NCBI GenBank assembly: GCA_014281115.1
Contig: JACONQ010000004.1
Coordinates: forward strand, 1,426,001-1,490,000
Reading direction: 5' to 3'
Origin: Laburnicola sp. R22_1
Lineage: Eukaryota > Ascomycota > Dothideomycetes > Pleosporales > Didymosphaeriaceae
DNA: 64,000 bases
Part shown: in pieces, positions 59,546 through 64,000 of the stretch
Position numbering within the stretch: the first letter of the stretch is position 1
Layout: every line of letters begins with the position of its first letter
Notes under the pieces: model-generated
Seen by the model: only the letters and a program-made list of their open reading frames with translations
Databases searched by the model: none
What the model was told of the DNA's origin: nothing
Position numbers and translations under genes: made by a program

Positions 59546-60182
59546 TGTGAGGACTGTGTGGCGCGGGTAGTACACTTCAGTTGACGAAGTGGATATGAGT
59601 CTTGTCTCTTGCCAGAGGTTGAGTTGGCCATGAATGAAGGTGGATGAATGGACTGTCGAAAGATAACCCAGTGCTTCTGTAATCGTGCCGGATGTCGCAT
59701 GTTGCTGTAATGTCCTATTGATGCCTCAGTACTGCGCGAACTCGTGCTTACCTCTTCATAACAATGTTCCACCACGCTTCCATGTGTATATGTGTGCCGC
59801 AAACTCCGAGCTATTCTTTCGAAAAAGCCCGCAACAAGCCTTGCTATTGTAAGCCGGTACACTGCAGCGCTAATCAAGCTGCATGCGAACCTAATGCCGC
59901 AATGTCGCAGTGTCTGACGATCCACCGCTCATCGCTGGCCTCAGGGATACTGAAGCCAAGTTGCCCTCCATATAGTGAATACGCCATCCGGATCGTATAT
60001 CACGACCGCAACACGTTCAACCAATGCCGCCAGCGAGCGCGAAGCATGCCATGTGCATCCTCTCCAGGCCCTGCATATATCGCGCAGTTAGTCAGACACC
60101 GTCACAGTTGAACACGCTGCTCCAGCCGCGCCTCGCACATGTCGTGCACAGCGAGCCACACTAGCCATCCACCCACCCATCC

Positions 60183-60202
60183 CATCCATCCATCCATCCA
60201 TC
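60183..60202. repeat. CATC tetranucleotide microsatellite (5 units)
   Basis: Five tandem CATC units inside a longer C/A-rich stretch (60160-60360). Non-coding. Confidence 0.85.
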
Positions 60203-62095
60203 AATCAACCCCCCAACCCCATTCCCAACCCTCCACCACCAAATTCATAATAACGCACCACGCGCAGTGTCCATCAAACAAATCGCGCACTACCACCGCA
60301 CACGCACCCATCTATCCATCACAGGTACCCGACCAAATCAACCCCCACCCACGTATTCTATCGTAGCTCGCGACGCGCGAGAGATGAAGTCTGATTAGAG
60401 CTGTACTTGAGGCCCCTGTTGAAACGTCGGCAGTGCTAGCGCATGCTGGATGGGGCTCGTGGTGTGCGTGGCTTGGTGGGCGGGAATAGGGGTGGGTGCT
60501 TTGGAGGAGATGGGGTTTGGAAGGGGGGTTCGTATGGGAACAAGGGGAGGGGATATGGAGGTGGTTTGGGTGGAGTGGGTGGTGATGTGTCCGTGTAGTG
60601 TAGTGAAGCCTGATCTACCCTTTGTACCCTGGTAAGAGAACCTCAGGGCAATTCCAATCTTTTTGCGTGGTAGTTCGTGCGCCGTGATCGAGCTCACTGT
60701 GGTACTAGACCACCACGTGGTAACGAACACGAGCAGATGAACAAAGAACCTGGTGGTGAGCATGAAGCGCGGTAGCCAAGCTGCCCAGAAGGTCCAGGTC
60801 CCGGGTGACGTTCCGAACCCCGCCCATCTCAACTCTCTAGAGAAAGTTCGACAAGCCCTCACCTCATGTTGAGAGCGGGGTAAGATTCCGATGCTACGGA
60901 CTCCATATTTCCTGATGGCAAAATGGAAAACACGGATCATGACCTCCGCAGGCAGAGTCAGCGGGAGCGGGCATCATCGATAGGGCGTGTACAGCGTACA
61001 GTACCTGAGCGGATTGCCGATTGTCGAGCGCTAAAGGTAGAACAACGGCCCCGCACACTGTGCCCCTGTGATCGACATCGGGACGTCGGCCACCCCTCGT
61101 GACGACGAAAACCACCTACTGTTCGCCATCGTGACGTTTTATGGCGTCCGGATGGGGCCTCCACCCGTTTCTATGCCGTAATATGGCACGCGACCGATGC
61201 GTTATGTTGTCATGTAGGAGTATTGCTGTATTGAAACGATCGCATTGTCCGAAATGCAAGGAAGTGTCCTTGTTTGTAGTACTTGGTGTATAGCGACCAT
61301 GTACGCAGTAACATGCAAAGTCGGTTTACGGCGGTTAGGGTCGCAATAACTGTGCTGCAGGAGGGCTACAGATGAGAACTTTGGCAGACGTTCCAGAAAT
61401 TGGGTTCCGTTTTTATGGCGGCGTGGTGCGAAGCTGAAAACGATAGCAGCGGTGGTGGCACAGCTGTGGGCAACTGCAACGCGTGAGACGGCGTATGCAG
61501 CGGTCCCAAAGTAGCAAACGGCTTGTTTGGGTTTGGCGACGGCAATACCCACATGTGGAGCAAAGGGACCGCCGTCATTTTGGGACCATATGGCATGCTC
61601 TGATGCGCACCTTGTGTCATCCTTTCGGCCAACTAGCAAGAATATGTGTATAAGTGAGCCTGGGCGTTTAGTCATGCGCAGTCTTGGAGATGCGAAAGGG
61701 TATAACGCAAACGCATGGTGAATATGGACGCTTCTAGGTATCCTGGTATCATGGAATGTCAGCGTACAATTATTATGTCGATCTCTGGGTCGTGTAACCG
61801 GCACTGGCGCATAGCGGTGGCTGCACGATCCAGAAGAGGACTGGAGGACGGCGTTGCCCCTGAAACATCGTGGCTTTCCCCAGACTTTTGTTGGCTCGAC
61901 GCGTTCTGGCGGTGAGGTGGAGCGTAGAAAAATGGCGCACTATTCCCAATCCATGGCGCACCCAGCGTAAGATGGCATCAGCCGCCAATAATCGGCTTCC
62001 TACTGGGTCTTTGATCTCGATGCACGAGGATTCGTTACAGTTTGTACCATCGGTGTCCAGGTCTCAAACCTGTCGCTGTTTTTGCGTGGCCCGCC

Positions 62096-62103
62096 TATAA
62101 AGG
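62096..62103 (+). promoter_or_regulatory. TATA box of the small serine-rich protein gene
   Basis: The word tataaagg at 62096-62103 sits 151 bp before the ATG at 62255, followed by a C/T-rich leader. It supports the small gene downstream. Confidence 0.5.
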
Positions 62104-62254
62104 CTCTGCTTACTCCTCCTCGAAGAAGCAAGAATCATCCAACCTCACCTCTAGTCTCTGCTGTGCTCCAATCAGTACACTCTTTAGAAGATCGATCGAC
62201 TCGAGTAGTTCATCTTCAAGCCAATCCAAAGCACATCTACCTTTTACCGTCACC

Positions 62255-62599
62255 ATGCCTCATCTGCCCTTCAGCACCACTCCTTCTCCTTCCTCTTCTC
62301 CTTCGGCCTCGCCAAGCCCGCCCTCGATTGTGCTTCATTCGGCTTCGACGGCTTCGGGTATACCAGATCGCTGCAACAAAGGCTGTTCCTCTAACCTCTT
62401 TCCAGACAAGACATCAAAACGGGAGCTGTACAAGTCGAGCGGAGACGCGACGGCAGCATACCGGAAACGCTACGCCCAGTATCTGGCTTCGACATTCAAT
62501 ATGTCTCTCGAGGCAGCGATGGCCGAAGCTGACGTGCAGCTGGCGCCTCGCCGCTCTTCAGGCGTATCAGAAGCGGAGACTCTGAGGGATGGCTGGTGA
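62255..62599 (+). CDS. Small serine-rich protein, unknown function
   Basis: A 114-residue single-exon frame with a very good start context (caccATGcc) and an upstream TATA box. The first 45 residues are Ser/Pro-rich (TTPSPSSSPSASPSPPS), followed by a more ordered, charged part: DRCNKGCSSNLFPDKTSK and AAYRKRYAQYLASTFNMSLE. The open frame continues upstream to 62042, but that part overlaps the promoter. No signal peptide or known domain. The promoter signals make it more credible than the other short frames nearby. Confidence 0.5.
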   Translation: MPHLPFSTTPSPSSSPSASPSPPSIVLHSASTASGIPDRCNKGCSSNLFPDKTSKRELYKSSGDATAAYRKRYAQYLASTFNMSLEAAMAEADVQLAPRRSSGVSEAETLRDGW

Positions 62600-64000
62600 A
62601 GACGGTGCTGGCTGGGAGCAGCATAACGACTTGACGACTGTTGCATGGATGGGGTAATTTTTTGGGCAAACGCACAAGGGACTGGGGTCATTGGCGCTAT
62701 CTTTGGAGTGTGGCGGATTCCACAATCAAAAAGCATGCTTTCTTCTCTGTGCCTGCGACGGTGACGACGAAGTGCTTCCATGATGCTGACGTAGGGCACG
62801 CCTTCCCCTTGATGTAGGATGCGCCTTCCTCTGATGCAGACGCAGCCTGCGCCTTCGTTCTAGAAGCGAGCCCACCCGCTAGCCGAGGCCGCGGCTCTGC
62901 GGTGCTGATAACGATAAGGACAGGCACAAGGATGCGAACGAGGGAACGATGGAACCAATCGGCCAGGCGCTGACTTCTCGGTCGCATCATGGCACATGCC
63001 CGTGATGTCATGTGCTGGTGACGCTTACTATGCTTTCGGTGGCCGTGAGCTCTGGGGCGACATTCGCACTCTCGAGCGGTATGCGTGGCGATGGCGGTGA
63101 CGGTAGCAGTAGCTTCTCGGTTGGCGACGCTCGGGCGCGGAAGCCGCGACGACTTTGCGACTCACACGGCAACCATGATGGCAGCGGCGAATCCAGCGTT
63201 TGAACCTTGAGAGGCATCATCACCTACCTGCCTCTAGCCCTCTGTCCGCGCGAGGAGTCCACGACGGCCAGCGCATCGTGCGTGAGGCGTATCAACAGAA
63301 CAGCCGTTCAGCGGCACAAGGTGGCTCGCGGGCGATCCGAATAACAAACGGCCCTCGGGCGCGAAACGGGCTGACAAAGGCGCGACACCCAATGGCCGTG
63401 GCGGAACAAATACCAACATATGCCCAGGCAAACATGCAGAAACATGCAGAAACATGCAGAATGCAGCACACAAAAACAGGGCGGCCAGTGCGTGCAGTCG
63501 CAGGTAGCGCACTGCCAACTCTTCGACCAGCTCGGCGTCGTGGCTACGCGGCTTGTGTATCGACAGATTTAGCATCGAGAGCAGGTCTCTTTGTCTTGGA
63601 TCCGCCAGCCAAGGTTCCTTGCCGTCGAGGACCGCCTCACGCCTCACGAGCCGCTGCACCACGCAGTTTGCAAGACGAACTGGGGAGCGCTTCTTCGCAG
63701 CCAGGTGCAGGCACAAACGCGGCCAGCGTCCACCGGCGCCACGGTGAATGGCCCCAGCCCATCTACGGAGCGTGTGCGGTCTGCGGTGGTGCCTGTGGTG
63801 GTGCCTGCGCCCGGCTCGCAGCCTGGGCAGGAGCGAAGGGGCCACCGATGAATACCAAGCCGTCCCGCGCGCTGTGTGCTTGGTAGGCCCACCCACCCAC
63901 GCAACTCCGCTCGCTCGCTAGTGCCTGTGTGACCCCGCCTTATATCTGGCCCCGCGCCGCTCCTCTCTATTCCTACTACCGTACATCCAACACTTCGCGT
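62600..64000. other. GC-rich terminal region without a supported gene
   Basis: 1.4 kb. Overlapping open frames of 220-228 codons on opposite strands (63200-63886 plus, 63234-63896 minus) reflect high GC content; neither has a domain. The end (63900-64000) contains ccttatatctgg and C/T-rich sequence that could be the promoter of a gene beyond the window. Confidence 0.4.
63431..63460. repeat. Three tandem copies of aacatgcaga
   Basis: A perfect 10-bp unit repeated three times, followed by a partial copy. Non-coding minisatellite. Confidence 0.8.

Larger units (their letters stand above)
59546..62254. other. Long intergenic region (2.7 kb)
   Basis: No supported gene. Open frames (60395-60940 minus, 181 codons; 61202-61804 minus, 200 codons) lack domains, neighbours and splice structure. 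A CATC microsatellite is listed separately. The right end holds the promoter of the small serine-rich protein gene. Confidence 0.4.

Noticed and set aside
60395..61804. Genes on the minus strand (181- and 200-codon open frames)
   Set aside because: No domain, biased composition, no splice signals or start context.
63200..63896. Overlapping 220-228-codon frames on opposite strands
   Set aside because: Open frames caused by high GC; neither shows protein-like features.
1..64000. CRISPR array, rRNA, prophage or biosynthetic gene cluster
   Set aside because: None of the signatures was seen; the organism is a eukaryote and the enzymes present do not form a cluster.

Overview
This window is nuclear DNA of a filamentous ascomycete, most likely a dothideomycete of the Pleosporales type. 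The evidence is short introns (mostly 45-80 bp, often with a CTGAC/CTAAC branch site), single-copy housekeeping genes on both strands with no operons, and transposons carrying the C-to-T / G-to-A damage left by repeat-induced point mutation (RIP). No rRNA, tRNA, CRISPR array or viral sequence was recognised.

Layout. (1) 1-5703 is an AT-rich, RIP-degraded block holding three dead pogo-superfamily transposons; the genome switches sharply to GC-equilibrated coding DNA near 5.7 kb. (2) 6524-15138 is one large gene for a membrane-anchored ankyrin-SPRY protein. It has been split twice by the same unclassified transposable element, inserted in opposite orientations, each copy flanked by a perfect 12-bp target duplication. 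(3) 15.8-22.9 kb carries a ribokinase, a frameshifted aldo-keto reductase, a secreted copper amine oxidase and a 427-bp MITE with a 9-bp target duplication. (4) 23.9-37.1 kb is a dense housekeeping block: protein kinase, condensin subunit YCG1/CAP-G, mitochondrial-type cysteine synthase, NADH pyrophosphatase, COG2, mitochondrial ribosomal protein L1 and a MYND-finger protein. Two head-to-head pairs share short promoters. (5) 37.8-45.1 kb holds a 2.26-kb pogo-like element and a 1.5-kb Tc1/mariner element on either side of an oxidosqualene cyclase gene; the Tc1 element lies 235 bp upstream of the cyclase start codon. (6) 45.5-62.6 kb carries a conserved unknown protein, a DUF1295-type membrane enzyme, an ATP-dependent DNA ligase of a fungal ligase-IV-like type without recognisable BRCT repeats, a proline-rich protein, a secreted GH92 alpha-mannosidase and a small serine-rich protein. 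The last 1.4 kb has no supportable gene.

The genes do not form an obvious pathway cluster; the coherent story is transposon invasion and genome defence. Three transposase genes keep readable domains but carry stop codons, in the Tc1 element exclusively at tryptophan codons. The strongest candidate for something undescribed is the 12-bp-duplicating element with small hairpins at its ends and no clear terminal inverted repeat, and the ankyrin-SPRY gene it has hit twice.

Exon boundaries were read by eye from splice signals, reading-frame continuity and remembered family similarity. Each multi-exon gene called intact sums to a whole number of codons. Family comparisons are from memory, not from a search.
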